Below are positions 1 through 11,860 of a stretch of DNA of 64,000 nt, one piece after another. The stretch comes from Ctena decussata. Taxonomy: Eukaryota > Mollusca > Bivalvia > Lucinida > Lucinidae. A model generated the notes under the pieces. That model worked only from the letters and a program-made list of their open reading frames with translations, had not been told where the DNA came from and did not search any database. Within the stretch, counting starts at the first letter, position 1, and each line of letters opens with the position of its first letter. The DNA lies in the NCBI GenBank assembly GCA_963989385.1, contig OZ022498.1, positions 7,757,501-7,821,500 of the forward strand. The letters run 5' to 3'. The translations under genes and the position numbers were made by a program.

Positions 1-153
1 TATATAATACAGACGATGCTTACTTCTCGCGAGCACCTAATCACACTTCCTTTTGGGATTCCATACCTGTGTATCTATATATTTCGGATTTGTCAATGCT
101 CTGATGGTTTATCAGTTTGGACTTTGATTGATTTCGGTACTTTGGCCGCTTTT

Positions 154-688
154 ATTCCTCGATTTCCTTTCGTTGACTGGGCGGTGCTGTTAGAGGCTTG
201 CCAGTCAATGTCAAAATCGAGCAGTCCACACGAAAATTCGGTAAAGTAGAATGTTCATGAGTGGTTACGCATAATTGGCAGATTAAAAATGCCCGGTAAA
301 TGCTATCGGTCATCGCAAATGATAAACAGTTTCCATACAGGCACACTACGTCGAAACGACGCCGGAGGAACGTCGATGCAAGGTTATGACGCTTTACTGA
401 CGTGTATACAAGGTTGTTCCGATGTCATAACGTTGCATCGACCTCGACACAACGTTGTTCAGACGCTGTCTATATGCTAGGTTGAAAGAAAGAAAAAAAG
501 AAGAAGAAAAAAGAATATTGTTGTGCGATCTCCGATCATTCCGTACCTTTTGTAAAGGTGAGCTTTGTTCTATGCGAGTGAGCATAAAAATCATTATCGC
601 ATTATACCTTTTTAGAAAATATACTCGTCGAAGGTAAGGTCAGAAATAAGCACCGCCCAGTCAACGAAAGGAAATCGAGGAATACTTT
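154..688. mobile_element. Foldback element with ~38-bp inverted arms
   Basis: The segment around 154-191 (CTCGATTTCCTTTCGTTGAC then TGGGCGGTGCT) recurs in reverse complement at 650-688, so about 535 bp are bracketed by almost identical inverted arms. The interior holds a second palindrome: GTCGATGCAAGGTTATGAC near 373 pairs with GTCATAACGTTGCATCGAC near 422. No transposase-like reading frame is present. It is best read as a non-autonomous foldback DNA element; superfamily not assignable. Confidence 0.6.
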
Positions 689-689
689 A

Positions 690-770
690 GGAGTAGACCC
701 CGTTTTGGAAGGGCTACATCATCTAGGGAAACAAACAGGAAATCACAAAAGTTGTTCTTCTTTGTAAAAT
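690..770 (+). repeat. Family D half copy (one arm only)
   Basis: The stretch matches the right arm of the family D hairpins at 56386-56460 and 57480-57545: a GACCCCxTTTTGGA start, then CTAGGGAAACAAACAGGAAA and TCACAAAAGTTGTTC. The central AAAGAATTTGCTCC hairpin is missing, so this is a partial copy. It directly abuts the foldback element to its left. Confidence 0.5.
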
Positions 771-850
771 GACTAAAACGGCGTACCATACACCTTATCT
801 GCAATTCTAATAGTTGCTTTATATTTACATTGATATTTGGGGAAGTTAAA

Positions 851-1076
851 TGAGCTGTGACACGACAAAATAGACAAACTGGCATGTGCGCCTGACGAAT
901 ACTCAGATCAGCCTGGACCTCCGCCCAGTCTGAGCAGAGTCTTCGCTGTCGGCATGGATGTTGCTAAGATCTTAAGCGCACAGCGAAGACTCTGATCAGA
1001 CTGGGCGGCTGCTGCAGCTGAACTTAGTCTTCGCTAGGCGCACATGCTCCTTTGTTGCTTTTCTTGTGCCGCGGCT
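851..1076. mobile_element. Family A palindromic MITE, copy 1
   Basis: It starts TGAGCTGTGACACGACAAAA and ends CTTGTGCCGCGGCT, a diverged version of the family ends (TGAGCCGCGACACGA / TCGTGTCGCGGCTCA). The inner arms contain ACTCAGATCAGCCTGG and its complement around the CTTCGCTG...GCATGG centre. No coding capacity. This is one of 13 copies in the window and among the more diverged. Confidence 0.8.
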
Positions 1077-2272
1077 ATTGTTACACCGAATGAACCTCGA
1101 GAACATTTTCGATTACGGGACAGTTTTAGAACATACAGAAAAGTTTACACCTGATAGGTGCGTCGATTTTTTTCCATTCATTTTGCATTATTATTCCTAC
1201 AAAAGTCTTTATTATTGAAACGCAGCTAAATGCAGACGTTGTTTGCATTTATTATTCAAAGACCGCTAAATGTAGAAGTCGTCTCAAATAGCTCTGTAGA
1301 TTATTATGTCTTCTAAAAAACGTTTCATCCCAGACTAGATTTCAAGTCATTTGTTTGTGGTGACATGAGCTCTACACGACAATAGCGTTGCGTATCAGAT
1401 ATACCATAGAAATATTCAGGACTGAAAAATGTAAACTTAGATCAGACTATTTATAAATGGAAAAGTTTGATCGGAATCTGCACCGCTTACCTATCTTCGT
1501 TAATTTGTACTGTATCGCAAAATAATGATATCGACTTAATTGTTTTTAGGACGGTTTTGGAGTCCTACTAGTTAAGGTATATACGGTAAGGTATAACTTC
1601 TTCTGCCGATGATTGGCGATATCTTCATTTAGACGAGCAATCCAATATCTTAACTCACAGAAACCTGTTGTTTAATCACTGTATCTTTAACTGATTCCTC
1701 TAAATGGGCATTTGTAAGAGAGAAATTATCACTCCAGTTCGCTGCAATTAAACACTTTTTCTGTTTGTAAGATAATTGGACTGGACCAATGTCACGCGAG
1801 GCCATGACGTCATGGCGAGAGTTCGTTTGGTATTGGAGAATGAATAAGGATGAATCTTCGTTAAGGTGTGCGCTGCCTGGTGAGTTGGTCTGCGTGGGAC
1901 GGTAACTCCAACATACAACCTGTGTATTTATGTGAAGACTGATCATAAGTCTGTCCTTTCGTTGTGAGCTTATTGGTAAAGGTTTCATAGTAACGCACTA
2001 GCTTGGCTTGGAATGCCAGATTAGAAGTGAAGACTTGGAGTAAGAAAGAAAGGAAAACATTATAAAGACTGCTGATACTTTTCGAACTGAAACTTGAATT
2101 TGAGCAGTACTTTTTATAAAAATAAAGGTACTCAGGCAGAAAAATAGAAGAAATATTGTAACGTCTCTAGAGTTGTGTATATACATTTATATGGAAGAAA
2201 TATTGTCCTGATATTACCTGTAAAGGTAAGAAACATGCGAACTTTAGCATATATTTCCATAAATAAGAATAT
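1077..2272. other. No gene recognised; contains a 16-bp CRE-core palindrome
   Basis: Nothing family-like is visible. A 112-codon minus-strand reading frame (1650-1988) has no recognisable domain and no splice or repeat support. At 1801-1816 there is an exact 16-bp palindrome, GCCATGACGTCATGGC, holding the CRE core TGACGTCA; its function is unknown. Confidence 0.4.
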
Positions 2273-2364
2273 AATCGTGATAATCATACTAGTAATAAAG
2301 ATATTACTGGAAATAAATTATTAAGGATATTTCCAGTAATATCTATATTGTAATTATCACGATT
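2273..2364. repeat. AT-rich imperfect hairpin
   Basis: AATCGTGATAAT at the left pairs with ATTATCACGATT at the right, and the inner AGATATTACTGGAAAT pairs with ATTTCCAGTAATATCT. It forms a 92-bp stem with small internal loops. It is followed by AT-rich low-complexity sequence to about 2535. It may be a small MITE. Confidence 0.6.
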
Positions 2365-2975
2365 GCTACTATAAAATCATTTTCATTTTTGTAGTGTTAA
2401 AATTATTATTACTATAATAAAAACAATTATTATAATTATCTTTATAAATATTTATTATTAGAAGCTGTAGTGTTATCGTTATTATTGTTAATAGTATAAT
2501 AGTAAATTTTATTTTTGGTTAAAACTATTATATTAGTAGTACAATAACAAAGTCTGTTGCTAGTTTACAGTAGACCTACGCATGAAACACTAACGATTGG
2601 ATTTCACCTTTGGCTATAAGATTATATAAACAAAAGAAATATGAGTCAAGATCTGCCTTTTAGGTTGAATTTACTTATAAGAAATTGTCTAATATGATAA
2701 AACCTTCAGTTTTTCCGATCGTCTGCAGAATGCTCAATAATTATATGCATTTCAATGCACTTATAACCAGAACATTTTTGTGGTCAAGCAATGTCAGTAT
2801 GTATTATACAAGTAATAATACTAAAACGATCGGTTTAAAAGTAAAACGGATGGCAAAGAATCAAACTTTGAATCTCAATTCTTTACAAACACTTCGTCCT
2901 TCTTCTGCAATAGTTGCATAATCATTACCCCTCTTCTGATTTCCTATCATATTCTCTCTCTGTTCTATCTTTATC

Positions 2976-3036
2976 TATTTACATTGCCAACATTCTAAAA
3001 AAATGAGAAGTTTATTAGAATGTTGGCAATGTAAAT
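2976..3036. repeat. Perfect 23-bp inverted repeat
   Basis: TATTTACATTGCCAACATTC (plus TAA) at 2976-2998 is exactly repeated in reverse complement at 3014-3036 across a 15-nt loop. It is a short hairpin, probably a solo MITE or a hairpin-transcript candidate. Confidence 0.7.
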
Positions 3037-3236
3037 AAATGAAAAAAAGGAAGAGAGAGTATTTACACAGGAAAGACCGCGCAACGACAAAACGCAACCC
3101 ACACAAGGCACTGAAAAGATGGAAGAAACGCAAACGAGAAAATAGAACAACTCGACACCGACAACAGGCACACCTGCCCAACATTGAGGAACTGCACATA
3201 AACACAACAGTACCTAAAGCCGCCAGGAATACATAG

Positions 3237-4300
3237 AACCTTTCAAACATCCACATTTGTTTTCATTCTTAATCGCCACAGCGTACATGTAGCCATATGT
3301 GATAGGTCATTTTATGAAATCGATCAAATGGACCCTTCTAGAATGTTTATTTCCTCTTTTGGTGGTTTTACATACTCCAGAACCGTGTGATTTTATGATA
3401 TATAACCAACAAGGTACCTACTTAGTGAAGGTATACTTATAGATAAGTAATTGCTTTTGTTATGGAATTACACAGCAAAGGCCATAGAGTTCGTTTACAT
3501 GTCATATCCATGATATTTAAAATCAGGTCATATCGCCATTTTCGGCACGTAGTTGTGTGTTTGTTCTAATCTGCTCCAGGTTTCATGGCCTCAATACGTT
3601 GCCGACCGAATAAATTAGGCTTAGGCATTTGAGCGCAAATAAGTGCATTCAGTATATTTAAAGTAAAAGTGGCCAAGGTTCCAGAATTCTTAGTCCAAAG
3701 TCGCAAATCAGAGCAACAATGACAAATCCGCAATAATTAAGTATAATTAAGTACATACATGTAAATGAATTCTATTTTATAGTTCCGTGAGTTCCTCTAA
3801 GCTCCACCTACCCTCATTTGCATTAGAAAATTTTTATTTTCAAACCAATTTTTGTCAAATTAGGTAGATATTTTTCTAATAACATAGAAAAGTTATTCTG
3901 CAAATTTCAGAAATGTGTCTTTTATAGTTAATGAGTTATTAAGGTACATGTAAGAATTTACTGTATACGTGTGTATGTGGGACTAGTCCCCTAAACGGCT
4001 GATTTGATATCTCTCACACCATGCTCATTCAGTGGCACTTTTGACTGTCCAGTAAATAGTAATTATGAAGTTGCTAATTAGCTTTGTGCGGCATCTCGGA
4101 ACCATGAATACAGCGATGTGATAAGGCTCTAGTAAGCATGACCAGCCTATTTTTTTACACCCACCCTAGTGTAAAAAAGCAATGATCAGGAACTAATACA
4201 GTTAAGTTCCGCATCCAAACCACGACACCAAATGGAGGAGCTTACGCACGTGCTCATTGATATGACAGTTATGAAACGAGCCTTTGGCGAGTTCCATTAA
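3237..4300. other. No feature recognised
   Basis: There is AT-rich noncoding sequence with no long reading frame or repeat shared with the rest of the window. A small hairpin (TTTTTTACACccacccta GTGTAAAAAA) lies at about 4150-4181. Confidence 0.4.
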
Positions 4301-4309
4301 TTTCATATG

Positions 4310-4465
4310 AAATGACCGCAAGTGTAAGACTGTATGTCATATGACCTTTAAAACGGGAGTTTATCACCTTCAAAATTAACATTATTTCAATAAGAACGTA
4401 TTGTTGACATGAACGTTGTTAACGATGTTACCTGTACGCGCCAAAGTGTTATTACATTAGAACTT
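4310..4465. mobile_element. Family G repeat copy 1, left part
   Basis: This aligns with 58982-59130: both read GAAATGACC..AGTGTAAGA, then ATTTCAATAAGAA, TTGTTGACA, and end GCGCCAAAGTGTTATTACA. The family resumes at 5196-5235 (ATGACACGACGTTATCCACTGAATAACAATGACGTCAT), which matches 60205-60243. The 730 bp between the two parts are not shared with copy 2 and hold the family H unit. Confidence 0.65.
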
Positions 4466-4652
4466 CATTCGCTCGAACAGGTTTGGGCCAAGAAAATTAG
4501 TTCTAGCCAAGGGTAGTTCTATCCATCCAGGGTTAGTTTCCATTATAATGTGACCTCTAGGGACCAAGAAAAGAGTTCTAGCCAGGCAGGGTAAACGAGC
4601 CATCAGGGTTCGAGCCATTGAAGTTCTACACTACATGTGTGGTCATATGTTT

Positions 4653-5194
4653 ATATTTACATTATCAGTGTAGAGCTCTCTGTTAACCCAATTAAGTGAT
4701 GCGGGCGTCAATGTTGTTTAAAAGTCAATAATTACATTGTATCACGCGCTTCAGAGTGACAGCTCATCTCACTAACTAGCACGTGAAATCTACAACATTC
4801 CATGTACTTGAATGGCTAGTAAACATTGAGTGACAGCTCGCTACGCCTACTTGCACGCGAAATCTACAGCAGGAGTTGGACATGTTGGAATTTACTGGTA
4901 GGCAGTGACAATGCGGCTGTTCCAAACTATTGCTAAATTCGGCCGGTAATGTTTTTTAAACAATCTTTATATATGTATTTCTTAATTTTGTTTATCTTTT
5001 TATTGATCAAAAGCATCGTTTAATAATATAAATATAAGGAATGAATGTTATTTTTTAAACGTTTACTGAAGTATAAACTACATCGGGTCACGAGCAAAGT
5101 TTACGTAAACCCCTTCGGGGTTCACTTACTTTGCTCGTGACCCGATGTAGTTTATACTTCAGTAAACGTTAAAAAAATAACATTCATTCCTTAA
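4653..5194 (+). repeat. Family H copy 1, inverted partner of 13062-13595
   Basis: About 540 bp beginning ATATTTACATTATCAGTGTA and ending CATTCATTCCTTAA. The whole block recurs in reverse complement at 13062-13595 with very few differences, so the two copies are young or conversion-linked. The last ~157 bp (5037-5193) form a near-perfect hairpin beginning GGAATGAATGTTATTTTTTA, centred on ACCCCTTCGGGGT. No open reading frame of note. Confidence 0.85.
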
Positions 5195-5245
5195 TTATGA
5201 CACGACGTTATCCACTGAATAACAATGACGTCATATGATAAACGA
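5195..5245. mobile_element. Family G repeat copy 1, right part
   Basis: ATGACACGACGTTATCCACT then GAATAACAATGACGTCATATGATAA. The paralogue at 60205-60243 has the same sequence but is interrupted by family A copy 13 just after GACGTCAT. This copy therefore acts as the empty site for that insertion. It carries a CRE-like TGACGTCA. Confidence 0.6.
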
Positions 5246-5484
5246 GGATATTAACACGAAGAAACAACGCTAGTTTAGCAACAACATTAGTTAGACCATA
5301 CGAACGGATTTGTCAGCTGATGGATACTGAGTACATTTGAGTTCATAAGATTTATAATAATATCTATACGTTAGACCTGTATGATGGCTGGACGGGTTAC
5401 TGTTTGACGTCCCGTTCAGCAATTTTTAGATATATCAAGCCTATGGATTGGTGGTTGTAAAATCTTAGGTGCAACGTTAACCCC

Positions 5485-5576
5485 TTTAACAGTTAAAAAG
5501 ATTGCCAACTCCAAGGGGTTCTAACCCGGACCGCTAGCAGGCCAGCGCATAACCCAATTAGCTATCGGGGCTCCAT
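5485..5576 (-). repeat. tRNA-derived SINE head
   Basis: On the minus strand it reads GAGCCCCGATAGCTAATTGG followed by a GGGTTAGAACCCC B box. It corresponds to the head of the SINE at 63681 (GAGCCCCGATAACTCAGTAG ... GGTTCGAACCCC). A-box-like and B-box-like pol III elements are visible but no complete cloverleaf, so it is a SINE remnant and not a tRNA gene. Confidence 0.55.
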
Positions 5577-5924
5577 GGTTGTAGAGTAATTTACGTATCA
5601 TATAACGAGTTTGAAAAGTCTACTGGGTCTGTTTGCTTATTCATAAAAACTGCTGACTGAAGTTAGAGCTCTTATATGACTTTGTCAAATATTAATGCAG
5701 AATTAGTCAATGATTTAACTTAGTGCACTCGGCCAAATATATCTGGCGTATGTTCATATCTTTCAATGCCTGCTTTGGGGATCATTTACAACATTAAGAC
5801 TACTGTGTTCACTCTAAAGATTCGACCAGCAATTCCTGCACTAAAGGTACAGACTCGAACTTGAGGGGCAATCAGTTCTGGGTCAGGTGCCTGGACAAAT
5901 AGTCTTGGCAAACCGCGGACCGGT

Positions 5925-6107
5925 TAAGAGACCGTTAACCGGTGAAGCCCCCGCCCCCTCCCCTATCCCTCCACCCAAAGTAATTTCTTTACTGGCCGTC
6001 CCAAGGCGGCACTTCTGTTTTGGTTCTTTTTGGTTGTTTTATGGGTTGTTTGTTGCTGTGTCTGTTATCAATATATTGTTTGTGATATTAAGGCTAGCCC
6101 AGTGACC
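5925..6107. repeat. Family B dispersed repeat, copy 1
   Basis: The segment with CCAAGGCGGCACTTCTGTTT and GGTTCTTTTTGGTTGTTTTA and ending AAGGCTAGCCCxGTGACC is shared with 20345-20507. The first part (TTCCAAGGCGGTA) recurs at 35410. The 72-codon frame inside is an accident of the repeat. Class unknown; it resembles degraded untranslated sequence of an old element. Confidence 0.6.
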
Positions 6108-9100
6108 ACCTACATGGAAAATGGCAGTTCATATTGTTGCCGCGGATGATGTCTTTGGTGGTGACTAATTTTGTGTTGTCTCTTTCCTGCATGGTATCTT
6201 GAGTGGGATCTGGGATTGAATTGTGTCAGTTCCTGAGAAATTTCCTATTTACTTTTGGCTTAATTCAAGACAGAAGTATCTATTATATGGTCGTAGATAT
6301 GGTAGAGGTATCCGTATATTAAGAAATGACACGTTTCTTTTATTTCTATATCATACACAACACATTTATTCTCACCCTTTTCCTAGAAACTACTTGCCTT
6401 TAAAACGGAACATTAATCATTTAATGTAAACACAGCGTGTACGTGCTACTGTTTCTTAGATCGTTAACTCTTATTGCTTATTGAATGCAATTAGATTTAT
6501 GTACCCGCTTCCTAGTAAACTTATCTGTGTACAGATCGAAATATGATACAGCTCTCTTGCAATATAATACCAGTTCAAACGACGTGTTAATATGTGGGTC
6601 GTTATATACGTTCTTCATTATTAATTTTCATGTTGTCTTTACTTTGCTCTCGTAATAAAGAGGTAATTTCTGCGCCTGTTTGTTGTGCACTTCAGAAAAA
6701 CCTGGCATCTTGATGGTTCTTTAACAGATGCCAACCAGCGGCCACCCTTCATTCATTCCACCTTGTTGATGAGATTAATGTAAACAGGAGTTACTTGTAC
6801 TTTCATGACATTTTCATGAATTGTTGGTAACGTCTATCGGGAGCACTGAAAGAGGACTATCATGAAAGTTAATTCACGCGCCTCATAACCCAGTAACCAG
6901 CGTGTAAATGCATATGAAAGGCACACAATTCAAATAGCTTATTATGTTCAAAAACGTTGAAATATAAATGAGCAATGAGTAACCAAAGAAACATATACAA
7001 GTTATAGCCCCACACGACTGACATGCCATCGTGCATCTTATAGAATGTATAAGTCAAAGCTTAACATTGCCAAACGCTTGATGTGTCTGCTAAAACATTT
7101 TTGTATATGGAGAAACTGTAGGTAAAGTAGGCATATACGCACTTTAGTAAGTTTATCGCAGCAAGTATTTAACATGTGGGGCAATCAAACTTTTGATTAA
7201 ATGAATCAGAGTCAACGTCAAGGGACACATATTGGCCTATTTATGTAAATAACGAATCTGAAATATTTTTGTGAAGCGAGGATGGTTAAACTATGATTCT
7301 TATTTGCTTAGTATTATTTGTCTTCACTCTTCTGATATGCTGACCAATAAGTTTAAAGATCTCCTCTAGAAAGTACATTAATATACCTGCCTGCTACTCA
7401 ATTTGACCTCAAACATGCCATTAAAGAAATTCTTTCTAAATAACATTTTCAGAAACGCCTGTTATAATTTTCTGATTATTCTCAATACATATTTCCAGAA
7501 AAAACAATCAAGAAATGAACCAAGATAACTCTACAGTGACGATGTGTCTCTGCATTTCTTTGATGTCATATGTACTCCTCGCCAAAAGTTTTGCATACTG
7601 TAATAATAACAGCTGAATTCTAACTTTCTGTGGAAGTTATTGTATTCTGTCATGAACACCAATGATGAACCAGCGTGACATTAGCAAGTTTGATTTGAAT
7701 ATAAGGAACAGCTGCCCAAAGCGAGCACAGCCGTAAATGCACATTTTAGGTTGAAAAAATATCGTTGTAATGCGTCGTGAGTGACTTTTCTGTTCAAAAT
7801 TTTAACGCTTTGTAACACTTAATGTTTTTGACAATTACAAAATGGCTGCTTTTATAACCATTAAGAATTATATCCTCTCAACAATGTGCATTTGGGGATT
7901 GGGAGGGGGGGGGGGCATTTATTTTTGTGCTTGCGTTGTGCAGTGCTTACTCACAGCAATTTGAATATGGTGTGTTTTTACAATGCTAAAGCATCGATGT
8001 TGATGGCAGAGAGTATATTAAAACTGAAAGTTAGAACTTAGTTCTTATGGTTTCCAATAATCCTGGTATTTTTACTTTAAAAAATAGGTTACACTTTTGG
8101 TAAGGAGTTTATATGTGTAGTAAAATGATGTAAGCTCCTTTCATTTGGGTTTTCTGTATTTATACTATGAGTGATAGTACATATGATTTTTGTCGTTTGA
8201 ATGTAATAATTTGGACAAAAATTGCTTTCCCTTGATTGTTTAGATATACCATGGTAGATGGCGCTAGTGTGCAAAGATTTTTGCAAATCTGGGGAATGTA
8301 TTTTGGCTGGGCTAGTCATTTAGCGAAATTACTTTGGCTGGGCGAGTCATTCAGCGGAAAGCCGCGATCGAATCAGCACACTGTTTTTCTATAAAATTGA
8401 AGTTTTTTTTTGTTGTTGTTTTTTGTAAATGGCTAGATAAGATGATGAGTGTCGACGTTATTATTGTGCATTGTTGTTATTTTTGCGTGGAAGGCTTGTA
8501 TGGTACAGTTTTTCAGTCAATAAATAGTCGGGACGATTCGGTCAACCGTTCCGGCTCAAACATTCATTTAGTCGTTGTTCTGTTAATTGTCCTCTATTGG
8601 AAGAGCATGGTAGATCGAGGTCAATTCAAGGGAATGAAAATTTCAGCAAAATGAAATGATTATTAATAAACAGTTATTATATATACATTATATCTGGCTC
8701 GGATATAAGCAGAAACGCATAACTGCACTATGACAAGCTTAAAGAAATAAAATCAGTGACCTGGAGCGTTGTATATATAACTGCAGATGATTTGAATAGT
8801 TTTTATATTTAGTCAAACGTGTACTGTAGCAGAGCCATTCGATTGATGTAATTAGTAATCCTAACTTATGTCTGTATAGAGTAACGAGACGAGTTATAGT
8901 ACATTTTTAATGACCCTCGAATGACACCGGGAGTGTTATTCCTCGTTCTCTGCAGTTGAAATTATATACATGTCTCACCTGACAACCTCCGTGATTAATG
9001 ATTAAACTTTCAATTTCTCCCTCTGCATTTTGATCAATTTGCACGAGTATACAAGCTGAAAAGGCTAAATGAAAAAGAAAAATGACAATTCCTCATTTGA

Positions 9101-9345
9101 AACTGCGAACTCAGTAGAATAAAAATAGGTCCGTCATATGCCTGTTTGTCTTGACTACAGTTAGGGTGACTAACAAAAATAATTTTATAAGTAGGATTTG
9201 TAAGCCTGTAGTAGATTACGCTTTAGTCCATTCAAAAGAGAACACTTCTGAGACGGAAAGTAATGTAAACGGGCAATGATTATGAAATGGCATGATATCA
9301 CCCGCGACACCATATGGGGAATATGTACACAAGGAAATAACACAA
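6108..9345. other. 3.2 kb with no gene or repeat recognised
   Basis: This is AT-rich unique-looking sequence. The longest frame is 106 codons (8334-8654, +) and shows no domain or splice context. Runs of G (about 7906-7914) and short A/T tracts are the only low-complexity features seen. Confidence 0.35.
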
Positions 9346-9347
9346 CT

Positions 9348-9623
9348 AGTTGATGTTGTTGTTGTTTTATGGCTTTACGTACACGGTAAAAAGCCATGGT
9401 CATGTCGGGACGGTCAGTTACCCTATCAACACTATTCCGGGGCAGGCTTAGACATCCTAAGCGGTTAACCAGTACTAAGAGATTACATTGTTTCGCCAGC
9501 AACTGACAACTGTCCTTCTGGAATCAGCGGAAGGAGAAACGAAAGTATGTGGCCGGACCGGATAGCGAACCTTGGATCTCTGGCTCTATTCAGACGCGCT
9601 ACCGACTGCACTACGCGGCCCAG
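9348..9623 (-). mobile_element. tRNA-derived SINE, full-length type 2
   Basis: On the minus strand it begins GGGCCGCGTAGTGCAGTCGG (A box) with GGTTCGCTATCC (B box). It continues through a body with CTTCCGCTGATTCCAGAAGG and GACCGTCCCGACATGACCAT and ends in a GTAAAGCCATAAAACAAC-type tail. It aligns along its length with the plus-strand copy at 57800-58075. Such elements are pol III transcribed and moved by LINE machinery; this one is diverged. Confidence 0.75.
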
Positions 9624-9729
9624 CGGATAGTAATATATTAACAGCTTTTTTCGCTAGATCATAAGGCTAGCCTTGACCAAATATATCTGAGATAACTATA
9701 AATCTTTATTTAGGACAGGATGTAGTAAA

Positions 9730-9764
9730 TTGTGCGAATTGTGCGAATTGTGCGAATTGTGTCG
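9730..9764. repeat. Nonamer tandem repeat (GTGCGAATT)n
   Basis: About 3.5 copies of GTGCGAATT occur back to back (TTGTGCGAATTGTGCGAATT...). It is a short minisatellite. The 63-codon frame across it (CELCELCELC) is a by-product. Confidence 0.8.
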
Positions 9765-9864
9765 GTTCCTGATCACTGCCTTCTCGTCAATAACAAACAC
9801 TAAGACAGGGACACCGCCATGGATCAGTCAGCAAGAAATCCCTAGTTTTTCATATGACACGTTC

Positions 9865-9933
9865 GGCATTATTACTTGGGTGAACTCGAGCAATACCCAG
9901 GTATTGCTCGAGTTTACCTAAGTAATTATGCTG
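9865..9933. repeat. Hairpin with ~33-bp arms
   Basis: GAACTCGAGCAATACC at the left pairs with GGTATTGCTCGAGTTT at the right, extended by ATTATTACTTGGGT / ACCTAAGTAATTAT. The palindrome is nearly perfect with essentially no loop. No flanking family is recognised. Confidence 0.7.
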
Positions 9934-10499
9934 GACATGCCGACTGTAATTAAACTGAAATTTAGTAACGTTCGCTTGGAGGTCTTCGAGCTCATCAGTG
10001 AGTCATCGTAGAAAACATATAAATCAAGAAACAGCACAATATTGAAACAGAGACGGGGTCTCAACAAAAGCATAGAAACTCAAAATCTGGAGCAAATGAA
10101 AACCATCAATTGAATCCAGTCGAGCCCCACTTGTTGCTGCAATTCTAGCAATGTGGTAACCTGTTACGCTGCCCACTTTGGCTTCTCTTCAGATTAAATG
10201 TTAAATAATAGAAAATAGGTTAAATCAGACTGTGTATGTGGTTGGCGTGCTAGGTTAAGTGTGTCACTGACTAAAAAGTATAGCTCCAAGTTTATCGCTT
10301 TTGTACATCTCTCCTTCTTCATTCGGTATGTTGGACAAGTACGGTTGTAACATTTATAAATTCCATGACTTCAGTCAATGCAAAATACTCTCAAACATAT
10401 TCAAAAATACAAAAAATTTGGCAAAATGAATAAATTTCGAAATTGTGACCTTGAAATTTAAGATACAACAGAGTCCACTTCATCTGTCTTATTCATTTC

Positions 10500-11860
10500 T
10501 TTGTTGTGTTCCTTGCTTCCAAAGGATCTATACTTATCCTCACTGCAGCTCGTGTTGTGCCGTGTGGCGGGCGTAAAACGTCTCTCCGTGCAGATAATAT
10601 TTTTTGGTTCTATGGGATCACTGAGTTCATTTAAAAATATTTTGAAAATAGGGTTCTACTTAAGCCGGTGCTAAGGGGCGTGACCGGCGTTGCACTTTTC
10701 ATAACCGGTCATGAACAGACTCTATTAAACCGAGTTTGCTGTTTTCATTTTTTCGAGGCGCAGCCTCGTATTATTTCGATATTGTTTCACATTTCACAAG
10801 ATTCCATCGGTCAAATAACGCGTAGGTCAAAATTTAGCCAATGATATCAAAGGTCAATGAATATTTGATCTTCGTTTTTTCTCGTCGTACGTCACTGTGA
10901 ATACTAGCACTCTGTTTTATATTAATTCAAAATGTTTCTCTTGTTTGTAATTTTACAATAGAAATGTTATCGAAAAACAGAAGCAGATATTCAAAACTTT
11001 CTTTTTTTCGTCGTAGGTCTACTTTCGATTTCTTCTTTCGGTTTAATACTCACAAACAAACAGTGCAACATGTTGATAACTATTTTGAAATCAGATAAAT
11101 TTCCAGATTGACCGCGGTCCATTTTGGAATTCCAAATTGGACAGCTCAATATAAGATAGGTTAAGATAGGTCGTTGTCGCTACCCAGTGTCAAAATTACG
11201 GTTGTGGATGCCTGCCCATATAGCTTACTTATTCATGAAAGTTAATTATCAAATCTTCAAAAAGAGACATATAACAAAACACACTTCCATTTAATCTGCG
11301 CCGGTTATCTTTATTTTTAAAGTTTTTTTCTTGTTTGCTGTACTCCTTGCTATTCAGAAAGAACGTGTTTGTCTTCACTGCAGCTGGTGTTGTGCCATGT
11401 GGTGGCCTTAAAACGTCTCCACTTACATCATCATAATGCGCATTATATTTTCTGGTTCTTTTGGAAGCATTGAGTTTAAGAGTTGTTTTGAAAAGAGACT
11501 TCTGCTTAAGCCGGTGCTAGGGATCATGGACGGCGTCGCACTTTTCATTGCCTGTCATGAACAGACTCAAGTAAACCGAGTATGCTGTTTTTATTCCTTT
11601 GCTTGATTCCTTTCTTTTAAAGGATCTTACTAAACAGAACGTATTTATCTTCGCTGCAGCTGGTGTTGTGCCGTCCGGTGGCCGTTTAATGCCTCCCCGT
11701 ACATCATCATAGTGCAGAATAGTTTTTGGTTCTTTCAGATCGTTGAATTCATTTAGAGTTGTTTTTTTTAAGAGTTTGAAAAGAGAGTGCTAGGCGCGTG
11801 AGGGTGTGGGGGCGGGCTAGGTGTTGACACGTCTGCTGTTTTCTCTTCTTTGCTACATTC
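10500..11860. repeat. Three diverged ~265-bp tandem units
   Basis: Units at about 10500-10757, 11335-11592 and 11593-11860 share CACTGCAGCTSGTGTTGTGC, AAACGTCTCYCC, TTAAGCCGGTGCTAGGG-like and CAGACTCxAxTAAACCGAGT stretches in the same order. Units 2 and 3 are adjacent. Unit 1 is separated by about 575 bp of AT-rich sequence without the repeat. There is no open frame across them. They are probably remnants of a tandemly amplified element. Confidence 0.65.

Noticed and set aside
1650..1988. 112-codon minus-strand frame
   Set aside because: No domain, no splice context, and length within chance expectation over 64 kb in six frames.
3039..3236. Lys/Arg-rich 65-codon frame (KKRKREY...)
   Set aside because: Overlapped by two equally long minus-strand frames; composition reflects A-rich DNA and no homologue is recognised.
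10500..11860. Tandem units considered as LTRs of a retroelement
   Set aside because: There are three units, two of them directly adjacent, no TG...CA ends were clear, and no gag/pol sequence lies between units.
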